Positions 11,237-22,139 of a DNA stretch of 64,000 nucleotides are shown one piece after another. The DNA is from Palaemon carinicauda (lineage: Eukaryota > Arthropoda > Malacostraca > Decapoda > Palaemonidae). The stretch lies in the NCBI RefSeq assembly GCF_036898095.1, contig NC_090766.1, positions 38,447,471-38,511,470 on the forward strand. The letters are read 5' to 3'. The translations under genes were made by a program, and so were the position numbers. The notes below the pieces were generated by a model. That model saw only the letters and a program-made list of their open reading frames with translations, did not search any database and had not been told where the DNA came from. The stretch's first letter is position 1. Every line of letters begins with the position of its first letter.

Positions 11237-12617
11237 ACATACATACATACATATACCAAGGCACTTCCCCCAATTTTGGGGGGTAGCCGACATCAACAAA
11301 GAAACAAAAACAAAAAGGGGACCTCTACTCTCTACGTTCCTCCCAGCCTAACAAGGGACTCAACCGAGTTCAGCTGGTACTGCTAGGGTGTCACAGCCCA
11401 CCCTCCCACATTATCCACCACAGATGAAGCTTCATAATGCTGAATCCCCTACTGCTGCTACCTCCGCGATCATTTAAGGCATCGGAGGCAGCAGCAGGGC
11501 CTACCCGAATTGCGTCACAATCGCTCGCCATTCATTCCTATTTCTAGCACGCTCTCTTGCCTCGCTCACATCTATCCTCCTATCACCCAGAGCTTCCTTT
11601 ACTCCATCCATCCACCCAAACCTTGGCCTTCCTCTTGTACTTCTCCCATCAACTCTTGCATTCATCACCTTCTTTAGCAGACAGCCATTTTCCATTCTCT
11701 CAACATGGCCAAACCACCTCAACACATTCATATCCACTCTAGCTGCTAACTCATTTCTTACACCCGTTCTCACCCTCACCACTTCGTTCCTAACCCTATC
11801 CACTCGAGATACACCAGCCATACTCCTTAGACACTTCATCTCAAACACATTCAATTTCTGTCTCTCCATCGCTTTCATTCCCCACAACTCCGATCCATAC
11901 ATCACAGTTGGTACAATCACTTTCTCATATAGAACTCTCTTTACATTCATGCCCAACCCTCTATTTTTTACTACTCCCTTAACTGCCCCCAACACTTTGC
12001 AACCTTCATTCACTCTCTGACGTACATCTGCTTCCACTCCACCATTTGCTGCAACAACAGACCCCAAGTACTTAAACTGATCCACCTCCTCAAGTAACTC
12101 TCCATTCAACATGACATTCAACCTTGCACCACCTTCCCTTCTCGTACATCTCATAACCTTACTCTTACCCACATTAACTCTTAACTTCCTTCTCTCACAC
12201 ACACTTCCAAATTCTGTCACTAATCGTCCAAGCTTCTCTTCTGTGTCTGCAACCAGTACAGTATCATCCTCAAACAAAAACTGATTTACCTCCCATTCAT
12301 GGTCCTTCTCGTCTACTAGTTTTAATCCTTGTCCAAGCACTCGAGTATTCACCTCTCTCACCACTCCATCAACATACAAGTTAAACAACCACGGCGACAT
12401 CACACATCCCTGTCTCAGCCCCACTTTCACCGGAAACCAATCACTCACTTCATTTCCTATCCTTACACATGCTTTACTACCTTTGTAGAAACTTTTCACT
12501 GCTTGCAACAACCTTCCACCAACTCCATATAACCTCATCACATTCCACATTGCTTCCCTATCAACTCTATCATACGCTTTCTCCAGATCCATAAACGCAA
12601 CATACACCTCCTTACCT
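11237..12617 (-). mobile_element. 5'-truncated RTE-like non-LTR retrotransposon, copy L1
   Basis: This closely matches the 3' part of the full-length copy at 47483-50867. It is flanked by a direct repeat of about 11 bases (TTTGGTATAGT at 11226-11236 and 12618-12628), as expected for target-primed insertion. The 3' end, at the low coordinate, carries a (TATG)n run. The 5' truncation falls inside the RT domain. Confidence 0.85.
11501..12617 (-). pseudogene. RT and C-terminal region of RTE-like pol, truncated copy
   Basis: The frame stays open from inside the RT domain (KGKEVYVAFMDLEKAYDRV, GLRQGCVMSPWLFNLYVDG) to a stop at 11501-11503. The catalytic loop reads FLFEDD where the other copy has LLFADD, so the A of FADD is changed; the two aspartates remain. 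The C-terminal part has the WFGHVERM and GRPRFGW motifs seen in RTE-type proteins. The open frame extends a few codons into flanking DNA (to 12676), but those codons do not belong to the element. It lacks the endonuclease and most of the RT fingers, so it cannot act alone. Confidence 0.8.
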
Positions 12618-12667
12618 TTTGGTATAGTGCAGCAACATAATTTTTGTACAGAAAACTTTATTCTATA

Positions 12668-13059
12668 CATCATCATCTCCTACGCCTATTGACGCAAAGG
12701 GCATCGGTTAGATTTCGCCAGTCGTCTCTATCTTGAGCTTTTAAATCAATATTTCTCTATTCATCATCTACATCACGCTTCCTAGTCTTCAGCCATGTAG
12801 GCCTGGGTCTTCTAACTAGAACTCTTCCAGCACCTTGTGGAGCCCAGCTGAACATTTGGTGTACTAATCTTTCTTGGGGAGTGCAAAGAGCATGCCCGAA
12901 CCATTTCCATTTACCCCTCATAATCTCGTCCACATATGGCACTCGAGTAATCTCGTATAGTTTCATTTTTAATCCTGGCCTGCCATTTAACTCCCAATAT
13001 CTTTCTGAGCGTTTTGTTCTCAAATCTACAAAATCTATTGGAGAGTGTTTCATTGTCAT
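12668..13059 (-). pseudogene. RTE-like non-LTR C-terminal fragment, second family
   Basis: On the - strand the translation has KWKWFGHAL, then a GRV..RRPRPTW segment. The tail matches 10895-11068 in inverted orientation. It is a relic with no start and no catalytic RT motifs. The two relics form inverted arms either side of the L1 copy. Confidence 0.55.
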
Positions 13060-13656
13060 ACCACGACTGATTGTTTCATTGTTAAATACTTTAAAAATGA
13101 ACCTAAAACCACAATTCTGGGGAAAAAATAGTACTGGTTGAGGTGAATAAAATATTTAACCATAATTCAATATTTTTTTTAATTTAAGAGCATGACTGAT
13201 TTAGCCTAAAGATTTAATATGATGTTTAATATTAGTACATTGCACCATTTTATTTGATAGTAGAAAGTAATTAACTGTTAATTACTCAAAGCTAAGGTCA
13301 GGTGTGTTAGACAACTTTAGCACAACACTTTACTAGGTAGTAAACAGTAATTACCCTTGAACCCTTATTCAAAACTGAGGTTTGGTTGTTAGACCATTTT
13401 CACATAATACGCTTCATATACAGCAGCAATTGCAGAGATGACTTGTCTAATGCAGTTTTTAGTATGAGGTTATTGGCAGTACTGTATGTGATTATTAAAG
13501 GTTTAGGATATACAGTACTGTATTTCTAACTGTACAGTAAGTGTAGTTAAACATTTTATTGTAGATTTAATCTTGTACAGTAATTCATATCAAATCTTAT
13601 TATCTTGTTTGGTATTGTATACTGTACTTCATTCTCTTCATTACTTTCCATTTTAG

Positions 13657-13804
13657 TGGTTTAAGAAATTCTTCGACGCAAATTATGACGGGTCAGAGTA
13701 TGACGCTTTAGCGGCTCGATTTGGCGAACCCATGATGGGCAAGAGTGGAGCGGCTAGGAAACCCGTGGGAGTCGCACCACGAGCCATGGCACGACCTACC
13801 GGAG
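13657..13804 (+). CDS. Eb1: EB1 exon: end of CH domain and start of linker ([12 protein letters not shown]...)
   Basis: The 148 bases start with the strongly conserved EB1 segment [12 protein letters not shown], then the Ala/Arg/Gly-rich linker ([10 protein letters not shown]). The acceptor TTCCATTTTAG precedes it and the donor GTGAGA begins at 13805. The exon ends in phase 1 (one base of a Gly codon), completed by GA at 24449. The linker contributes to microtubule affinity in EB proteins. Confidence 0.93.
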
Positions 13805-14019
13805 GTGAGAGTTCCTTTTGAGATAAGCTTTTATTACTGTAGACAATTTTGTCATTTCTTTGGGAAAGATTACTTTAGGCTTGTCTTGCTAATTATGTTG
13901 TAAATTATGGGATTTTATAAGCAAGATCATGTTTCAAGGTCACAATTTTGTTTTAAAATAAAAAACAAACACTAGTTGAGTATATGGGAAGATGGAATTT
14001 TAGCCATTGTCAAAATAAA
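13805..14019 (+). other. Eb1: EB1 intron start; no gene seen
   Basis: AT-rich host sequence from the donor GTGAGA to the left end of the C-family DIRS relic. The whole intron runs to 24448 and is mostly made of the nested DIRS copies. Confidence 0.6.
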
Positions 14020-15675
14020 ACTTTGTTCCTATACACATACAAACCTTTGTCTTTTAATAGGAGTATGATGTCAGTGAAGCTGGAAATGGCCATTTAAACT
14101 TTTAACCAGGTATTTGTAGTTGCTGGCGAGTGGAAGGTAGCTCCTCCTTCTCTCTAAGTAGAGCAACCTTCACTGACTTTGGCCGCAGTTCATTACACAT
14201 GTACTGCTCTGCTGCCTCTTATGGCTGTTTTAATCTTTTGCTTTTTCTTACAGATTGAATAAATGTGTTTGCATATTTTAATGTTTGAGGATATTAATGG
14301 AAGAAGCCAAGGGTATGCAGTGCTTCCTGATAACTTTAATTGGAGGAGAGAGTTCTCTGTGCTACAAGCCTTATCCAACATAATTGTTCCTGTCGAGCTG
14401 TATGTTTGTTACTGTTCTGTCCAATGTGTGCGCGTGGTCTTACGATGGCAACTTAAAACTAAGAAAGTTGGCTTACCTTAGGCATAGCAGGTGTTCCATC
14501 GTAGCTCCTCTGCCGCTGAGTGTGGAGGGGAGGAGCGCCACTTTCTTCTTTCCTTCAGTGCCTTCCCAACCCTAGAAAGGCACAAAAGACGGATCACTTT
14601 GTTTTACTGTTGTGGTCTTTTCCCCTGTAAGAGCATTGTCATCAGCCTGCATGAACTTCAAGTTCTTCCTTCTCCCTTGCTTCATTTTTGTTAAAGTCTT
14701 CTTTGAAACTTCAAGAAAACAATTGTGAGTCATCATTGAAGAAGTCCCTCAGCACTGATTGATCGGAGTCGCGTACGTGTGACTCCTACCATTTCTCTTC
14801 TCGAGGTGGTGAGAGTCCTTACTGAGAACATTCTAGTGTAAGTTATCTCCTCGTTTCAGAGAGGAGATGAAAATACTGGAAACATACCCATCTCCGAGTG
14901 TACATATCAGTATGCTGTACAGGGTGTTCATGCACCTGCTATCTGAGTTTGGTTTCCTACGAACATGTGCACTGCCAGTAGGGATGAAGGGTTTCTCCCT
15001 TCTTTCCCTTTCCTGGTTGATATACTGATCTGTTTCTCTCTTTGGGAGAGGGAGAAGTGGAGTGTGGAGAGAACTTTTCCTCATTGGGAAGTAGTATTAT
15101 CTTGCAATGCTGCTGCTACCTGTGTGCCATCTTGTTCCATGATGGTTTTGTTCTGTAAATAATTCCTTTGGGAAGAACTATTGCCATTTCCAGCTTCTGT
15201 TGGTACCGAGCTCGCTCACGGGCGAGAGGGATGAAGGGTACTTCACTTTTTCCTCTACTCTGGATGATTGAGCGATCTCTCTATTGTGAGGGAAAGAGAG
15301 AAGCGGGCTTGCTGAAAACTATCCCAATCCGGGAAGAAGTATTGGTGCGCATAGCTCCTGGTGCTTTACTTTGTCTTTTACTGAAAGGAATACTTGCCAA
15401 AAATTGTCGCACAGCTGGAAGAAATGTCGGCTCGCACTCTTGGTCTCATAGCGAATGCAGGGACTTTAACCATACTTTGCGGACGTTGCTACTTTTGTTG
15501 AAGAAGAAGAAAAAGTACTTGAAGTCCAAGATGGGTGGTTGATTTCTTGAGGTACAGTGTGTACCAAGAACATATCTACCCGAGAAGACGATCCTGATGC
15601 ATTCTCAACGATGTGAGGGGTTGCATATAGGGAACACTTCCTTTCCAGAAAATGCATTTGTTCCAACACAGATAC

Positions 15676-15855
15676 TTTCCTCGAACTACTTTCTTAGGAG
15701 TTACCTGTAATCTCCTCTCAACCGACCAGAGTTTTGTGTAGTATACCCTACGTCCGTTTTCTATGGAGGACTAACCCAGGCGTAAGGAGAACGTGCCCTG
15801 AGGGTAGACCTGAGCTAGGTCGGCGTTAGCTTGGGTCCCGCTAGTCGGTAAGTTC
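15676..15855 (+). repeat. Left inverted terminal repeat of B1
   Basis: It matches the reverse complement of about 21960-22139 over its whole length with few differences, for example the shared block GACCTAGCTCAGGTC. Confidence 0.85.
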
Positions 15856-16055
15856 TCTGGTCGCGTCGTGATACCATCACGCCGCTCTCATTCTCTTACG
15901 ACCCTTTGTATCCCGCCTCGTGTGTCCCACGTGGTTATCGCGTGGTATCTCTGTGCTTATCCCTTGTGTTCTCGCGTGTTCACTGCCTTTCCTTGTGTTT
16001 CCCAAGTGAATTCCTTGATTATTCCCTTCGTTCCTGTGTCTTGTGGTTGTGTGCG

Positions 16056-18481
16056 ATGGAGCAGATCCGCCGTTGTCCTAGGCCTAGAGCCGGAAAGTCG
16101 TGTGGAGCGTTCCTTTCCAAGCCCGAAGTGGACCCTCATTCCCTTTGCTCTTCCTGTAGAGGCAGAGTGTGCTCGCCGTCGGATACGTGCAATGAGTGTG
16201 TTAGCTGGAATGAGATCCAGTGGGTGCGTTATGGCACTAAAAAGAAGAAGTCGTCGAAACGTTCGCCCAGGAAGTCTAGCATCTCTTCGCCGTTAACGTC
16301 CCCCAGTGGACGGTACGACGGGACTTCTGTCTCGCCTTCCCCTACCCGGAGTAGGGGACGAGGTAAGTCTGTTGCGGGGAAAGGGCCGAGGGCCCTTCCC
16401 CAGGAGTCTAATGTGTATGAAGTGGGGGTTGCTGGGACTTCTCAGGCTAGTGGAGAGCCTGATAGTGCTGTGTCTGGGGGTTCTGGAGACTCTGCCCTTG
16501 TGCTTGGGGGGCACGTCTCCTCTGACGACCCCTTGTGGAGTAGCAATGTTGTGCCTGTTTCTTCGCCCGCTTCGTGGGCCTGTGTTTCAGGTACTTCAGC
16601 GGCTGGTGACGCCCAGGAGAAGTTGGACTCTACGGTAAGTGAGCCCTTCGGGTGAAGGCTCCCTAAAACGCCAGGTAGGTCCCCGATGCGGATGGAAGAG
16701 GGCCTGGATTCCTGGTTCCCTAGTGTAGTGCGTCCAACCTCTTTTCCAGCTCCTCTGTCGACGGTTCCGGATTCTTTCCTACAACCCTCGACCTCTGGAA
16801 CTCAGCAGGTCGCGAAGCCCTCCGTAGCCCCCGCTCCCGCCCGTCGATCGGGTTGTACAGTATCGTCGGGCTCTTCAGATGGTGGTTCTTCGATCTCTTC
16901 AGAAGGTGAAGCGAGGAGGAGGCGCCGGCGACGGAGGGAGCGGTCCAGGAGCAGGCATTCCGGCTCAAGGTCCCGCTCGAGATTCAGTAGAAAACGGTCC
17001 CGGTCTCCACGGAGGAAGTACAGGAAGAGTAGGTCCCCCGATGGTGATTGGGTCTTCGTTCCCCGTAGAAGTGATTTGCAGCGTTCCCCTGACCGACGTT
17101 CCAGGGATTATTCGCCGCGAAGGCCATCCTCCAGCCGCAGATATGACCCTCGCAGGGAGCAATGCGAGAAGGCCTCTTCAGGCAGGCGTAAGTCCGCGAA
17201 GCTCCCGGCTCACCCCGCCCAGCGGGGGGAGCCGTGCTTCCGTACGGGCAGCCAGGGCGAGTCAGCACAGCTGGCTTGGACCTTGGACTTAAAGGAACGG
17301 TTCCCTCCGTCGGGTCAGCCCACGGGATCCGCGTCCTCGTCCTCCAGAGAGATTACACGGACAGTAGTCCTCGCCGGCAAGGCGATGCCCGTCCTGGCGC
17401 GGAGGTTCCCGTCGGGGCAGACCGCTACCACCGCAGGGGAGTGCCTGTTGATCCAGAGCCGAAGCGCCCGGTAGGAGTGTCCGGTGACCCGGCTCCTCGG
17501 GATCAGGCGGAAGGTACTGCTGACAGCAGAGAAGGTTCCCCGACCGAGGACTCGGCGTATCGCAAAGTAATAGGCCTGATACGAAGGCATCATCGGATTG
17601 AGGAACCTGTTCCAACCGACGAGGACTTCTGGAGGTCCAGCCTGAGTCGGTTGATGGAGGCACCCGTCCAGCAGAAAACCTCCCTGGCCCTGCCTGTGGC
17701 CAGAGATCTAGTCCTGGGACGGGCTCATGTTGATAAAGTTGTGGCAGGCAATACCGAAGCTCCCAAAACACAGAGCTCCTCGAAGTTGCTACAGGGACTC
17801 AGGTCCCAGAGTAGGTTCTATGTGCCAGAAGGACAGCGGCCGGGAGCCTGCAAAGTGGAGCCTTCCCTCGAAGTTCTGGGGCAGGGTGTCCCGGAAGACA
17901 GAGCCTCTTCGGCCCCGATTTGCTTTGCGCAGTCGGAGGCAGCGATGATGGAGGAGATGTCGAAAGACTTGGTGCACGTCTCCTCTTGGTTGGACTGGTG
18001 GGCCTCCATGCTAGTAGGGGTACAAGCCACCTATGACTTGACAGACCCTGAGCAACAGAACCTATTGAAGGAGCTTATCATCTCCGGGGGCAAGACACTG
18101 AAGTTCCTTACATATCAGTCCCTTGCCCTTTCAGCGAACTGGGTTCTGCGCAAGAGGGATACTATCCTGGCGAAGCTTTCCCGGAAGATCCCGGACAGGG
18201 AGGCGAGGGCCATGAGGAGCCTTCCTGTGTGGGGTGACTCCTTGTTCCGCTTGAAACAGCTAGAGGAGATAATGGAGAAGGTAGCTAAACGGAGGGAAGT
18301 GAGCGCTCCCAGACCTCAACCGGTAAGGAGGCCCCCCTACAAGAGGTCAGCATCAGACGGGCCCTCTACTTCTCAGGCCCCTCCTAGCCTGACGAGGAGA
18401 GAAGCCCCTTCTTCCTCGTGGGCTTCAGCGCCACAGCCCCCCGTAGAGGAGCTCCAGCAGCGTCTGCCTCTTTTAGAATAG
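16056..18481 (+). pseudogene. gag-like gene of DIRS copy B1, interrupted
   Basis: The start is placed at ATG 16056 because the Cys-rich block follows directly (KSCGAF, VDPHSLC, CRGRVC, CNEC, W..IQW), paralleling family A. The frame stops at TGA 16653-16655 and reopens in the same frame (16686-17474) with a strongly basic Arg/Ser-rich section (RRRRRRRRERSRSR). Between about 17370 and 17474 the homology passes to another frame that runs to TAG 18479-18481. That part includes a domain comparable to the A-family central domain (SSWLDWWASMLVG, LIISGGKTLKFL, LRKRDTI). It probably binds RNA or forms a particle; this is inferred from position. Confidence 0.7.
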
Positions 18482-18535
18482 GGTATTCTGCTTCCAGGAG
18501 AGGCCGTTCAGGCCGCTCCTCCAGGAGGAGGTAGA

Positions 18536-20433
18536 GTGGGAGGCCCCCTACTCCTGCCCAAGCCTCAGGTTGGGGGATGCCTCAGACGACATTGGCAAGC
18601 ATGGAGGGCTCACGGAGCGGAACCCTGGACAGTATCCGTACTGAAGGAAGGGTACAGGCTCCCGTTCTTAACGGAACCTCCACCTTTGATTCCGGCCAGC
18701 CTGACGGAGTGGCTGGCACCCAAGGATCCATTGAAGAGGGCGGCCCTTCAAGAAGAGGTGTCCACTATGTTGGAGAAGGGCGCCATGGAAGAGGTCCTAC
18801 ACCCGGGACCAGGTTTCTACAGCCGACTATTCCTGGTAGAAAAGGCGACGGGGGGATGGAGACCGGTGATAGACCTGTCAGCTCTCAAGTTTGTTTGCAA
18901 GACGGATTTCAAAATGGACACTCCGAAGTCGGTCTTGCAGTCCTTGAGGGAGAAAGACTACATGATGACCATAGACCTCAAGGACGCATACTTTCAAATC
19001 CCGGTCCACCCCTCAAGCCGAAAGTTTCTCCGAGTGAAATGGGGTGCCCAGATCCTACAATTCAAGACCCTCTGCTTCGGGTTGTCAACTGCTCCCCAGG
19101 TATTCACGAGAGTCTTCACGACAGTCTCGGTGTGGGCTCACCCGGTACCTGGACGACTGGTTGCTCCTTTCCTCCTCAGAGGACGTTTTGAAGGAGCAAG
19201 GTGTAAAGCTTCTTCAATTTTGCAAGGATCTGGGTATCATGATCAACCCAGAAAAATCGAACCTGTCTCCCTCCACCAGGATGACCTACTTGGGGATGAC
19301 ACTGGATTCCCGACTAGTGAAGGCCTTTCCGTCAGAGGAACGGGTAAGCAATCTAATAAAGATCCTTCTGCCTTTCCTTTCGGGACAACCCAGGAGAGCC
19401 AAGGACTGGCAAAGGCTAATAGGTCATCTGGTGTCATTGGAGAAACTGGTTCCCCAGGGGAGACTCAGGCTCAGGAGCATCCAATGGAACCTGAAGGGCT
19501 CCTGGAACCAACTGGACTCGCCCCAAAAATTAATCCCAGTTCTGCCAAACACAATACCCTCCCTGGAGTGGTGGCAGTGCCGGTCGAATACGCTCAAGGG
19601 GATGCCCTTCGCGACCGAGCCTCCCGAGATGCTCCTTTTCACAGACGCCTCCAACGAGGGATGGGGAGCACATCTCCTCAACGAGACGGCGAGAGGAACC
19701 TGGACGGACGTGGAGAAAGGCCTACACATCAATGTCCTAGAGTTGAAGGCAGTCCAAAAGGCTTGTCTGCAGTTCATCGAACTACTAAGGGGAAACACTG
19801 GCGTTGATGTGCGACAACGCCATAGTAGTCGCGTACATAAAGAAGCAAGGAGGCCTCAAGTCAAGGGAGTTGTGCGATCTCGCCCTAGAGATCCTGGATT
19901 GGGCGGAGGCGAACCAGATAGTGTTATTGGCACGGTTCATCCCCGGGAAAAAGAACGTCCTAGCCGACGGTCTCAGCAGGATGGGTCAGATAGTGGGAAC
20001 AGAGTGGTCCCTCCTCCCAGAAGTAGCCAGGCTCATCATTCAACGGTGAGGTTCCCCAGTGATGGACCTCTTTGCAACCAGGCTGAACGCACAACTCCCC
20101 GTGTTTTGTTCTCCTGTCCCAGACCTAAAGGCAGCCTTGGAGGATGCCTTTCAGCACAAATGGGACAACCTAGACGTGTACGCTTTTCCCCTCTTCACGT
20201 TGATCAGGCAAGTGCTCAACAGAGTAAGGGCTGCCCGAAACTTAAGGATGACTTTGGTAGCGCCCTGGTGGCCGGAGAGAGAGTTGTTCGCGGATCTAAA
20301 AGACCTGGCATGCCTTCCTCCATGGACACTCCCCGACAGGCCAGATCTTCTACAACAACCACACTTTCTCAGGTTCCACGACAACCCACAGTCTCTACGC
20401 CTCCACGCCTGGAGACTATCGAGCGGCTCCTGA
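18536..20433 (+). pseudogene. pol of DIRS copy B1: RT, RNase H and Dam-like methyltransferase, broken
   Basis: RT motifs run in one frame to about 19140 (GFYSRLFLVEKATGGW, MTIDLKDAYFQIP, FKTLCFGLSTAPQVF). A deletion of roughly 20 bases follows, and the YLDDW catalytic loop resumes in another frame at 19146. RNase H motifs follow (LFTDASNEGWG, INVLELKAV). Near 19800 the frame changes again (MCDNAIVVAYI, NVLADGLSR), and a TGG to TGA change at 20047-20049 precedes the methyltransferase-like section (DLFATRLN, VYAFPLF, LVAPWWP) ending at 20433. The catalytic residues are mostly retained, but the frame is broken in at least three places. Confidence 0.82.
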
Positions 20434-21455
20434 GGAAGGAAGGATATTCGTCAGGAACTGCTAAGAAGATGTCGCTTTATCTGAGAAGGTCGTCGGCAGC
20501 GGTCTACCAAGCGAAATGGGCCTCTTTTACAAAGTGGTGTGCTTCAAAGAACATCAAGCTCCTCAAAGCCTCAGTCCCAGATATCGCAGACTTTCTAGTA
20601 TATCTCAGAGACGAGGCAGGGATGTCAATCCCAGCTATAAAAGGAGTACGGGCAGCCTTGGGTCAAGTCTTCCTTCTGAAGGGCATCGACCTGGGCTCCT
20701 CTAGACACATCTCTATGCTTATCAGGAGCTTTGAACAGACCTGCCCTCCTCAAACTGTTAGGGTGCCTCAGTGGGACTTGGCTAGGGTTCTGAAGATGTT
20801 AAGTAGCCCCCCGTTCGAACCGATGAAAGATATTGTAGACAGGGATCTCACTCTCAAGACGGTCTTTTTGTTGGCCTTGGCCTCTGCGAAAAGAGTAGGA
20901 GAGATCCATGGGCTGTCTTACGACGTCTCTCATTCGAAGGGGTGGAGAGAAATCTCCCTCAAGTTCGTCCCTTCTTTCGTGGCAAAAACCCAGAATCCAG
21001 CAGTCTTGGATCCTAAGTTCGAGGGGTTCTCACTGCCAGCCATTCCTAAGACTGGGAATCCAGAGGATTTGAGGTTGTGCCCTGTCCGTGCCGTTAGGAA
21101 GTACCTTGAGAGGACTGCACATCTCCGGCCGAGTATCAAGAGTCTTTTCGTCTCCACAGGTGTTACGAAGAAGCAGGTATCGAAGAATACCATATCCTTT
21201 TGGTTGAGACAAGTTATTGCCAGGTCCTATAAGGAGGAGGGACTGGCCCTGCCAGGTACTCCTAGGCCCCGTGACATTAGAGGACTAAGCACTTCCTTAG
21301 CCTTTGAGAAGAACATGGCAGTGGGCCAGATCCTTCGGGCGGGCACCTGGTCGAACCAGTCGACCTTTACTGCCCATTATCTCAAGGATTACTCAAGGAG
21401 GTCTTTGGACGGGTTTTCCATTGGGACAGTCATCTCCGCGCTCCAAGCGATTTAA
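20310..21455 (+). CDS. Tyrosine recombinase of DIRS copy B1, open frame
   Basis: This is a DIRS-type tyrosine recombinase expected to integrate the circular DNA intermediate into the genome. The start ATG 20310 is chosen because it lies in frame just ahead of the conserved N-terminal domain (PPRLETIERLL); the frame is also open upstream, overlapping pol. The protein is about 381 residues. The catalytic domain shows SAKRVGEIHGL with the first Arg, a box II PRDIRG, a Trp in AGTW and the nucleophile in TAHYLKD. The usual box II His (HxxR, present in A2) is Arg here. The frame has no stops to 21453-21455, unlike the neighbouring broken gag and pol. Confidence 0.82.
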   Translation: MPSSMDTPRQARSSTTTTLSQVPRQPTVSTPPRLETIERLLRKEGYSSGTAKKMSLYLRRSSAAVYQAKWASFTKWCASKNIKLLKASVPDIADFLVYLRDEAGMSIPAIKGVRAALGQVFLLKGIDLGSSRHISMLIRSFEQTCPPQTVRVPQWDLARVLKMLSSPPFEPMKDIVDRDLTLKTVFLLALASAKRVGEIHGLSYDVSHSKGWREISLKFVPSFVAKTQNPAVLDPKFEGFSLPAIPKTGNPEDLRLCPVRAVRKYLERTAHLRPSIKSLFVSTGVTKKQVSKNTISFWLRQVIARSYKEEGLALPGTPRPRDIRGLSTSLAFEKNMAVGQILRAGTWSNQSTFTAHYLKDYSRRSLDGFSIGTVISALQAI

Positions 21456-21792
21456 CGGTGAAGCCCCAGGTGCAATCGTGGATAGCAAAACCAGGAGACA
21501 CAGGTTCGTTCCTTTTCACCCTAATCCCCGTTTTCCTATCCCTACCGGAGATAACCACACATATGTAACCAATGAAGAACACGTCTCTGCAACTTTGTCA
21601 CTGGACTCAGCATCAGAAAATGTTTTAAAGGGTGAGTACTTAGACACTAACGTGAGCTCTTTGTGTAGTTTGCCCTACCGTTCCTTTCCCAGTTTTTATT
21701 TTATAGAGCCTAGTTCATATCTAAGTTACTTGTCGTCCGCTTAGCTGGGTCTGAAGGTCAGGAAGACACTCCCACCTCCTAAAGTGTAAGTC

Positions 21793-21893
21793 TCCTAAGA
21801 AAGTAGTTCGAGGTAAGTATCTGTGTTGGAACAAATCAAAAATTTTAAGTAATTTTTATTTTTCCTAACATACTTACTGAGAACTACTTTCGG
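21793..21893. repeat. Internal complementary region of B1
   Basis: 21793-21836 is the reverse complement of B1's left end. The continuation is the reverse complement of its right end. The junction AT lies at 21835-21836. Confidence 0.85.
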
Positions 21894-21959
21894 GTAATGG
21901 CCCTCCCTACCTTCCCCGAGTGCCTTTCTGCCCTTGCAGGGACTTTTTGCACCATCCGA

Positions 21960-22139
21960 GGAACTTACTGACTAGCGGGACCCAAGCTAACGCCGACCTA
22001 GCTCAGGTCTTCCCTCAGGGCACGTTCTCCTTACTCCTGGGTTAGTCCTCCATAGAAAACGGACGTAGGGTATACTACACAAAACTCTGGTCGGTTGAGA
22101 GGAGATTACAGGTAACTCCTAAGAAAGTAGTTCTCGGTA
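21960..22139 (-). repeat. Right inverted terminal repeat of B1
   Basis: This is the inverted partner of 15676-15855. It is followed by the terminal box GTTAGGAAAAATAAAAATTA and the final AT at 22178-22179. Confidence 0.85.

Larger units (their letters stand above)
9892..13656 (+). other. Eb1: EB1 intron carrying non-LTR fragments
   Basis: The intron is bounded by GTAAGT (9892) and TTTTAG (ending 13656). It holds an RTE-like fragment (+) at about 10895-11068, a 5'-truncated RTE copy (-) at 11237-12617 and a further RTE-like fragment (-) at about 12668-13059. The remainder is AT-rich with no gene seen. Confidence 0.8.

Noticed and set aside
20310..21455. Bacterial or phage integrase acquired by transfer
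   Set aside because: The recombinase lies in a DIRS element with RT, RNase H, inverted repeats and an internal complementary region; this is the normal gene of that group.
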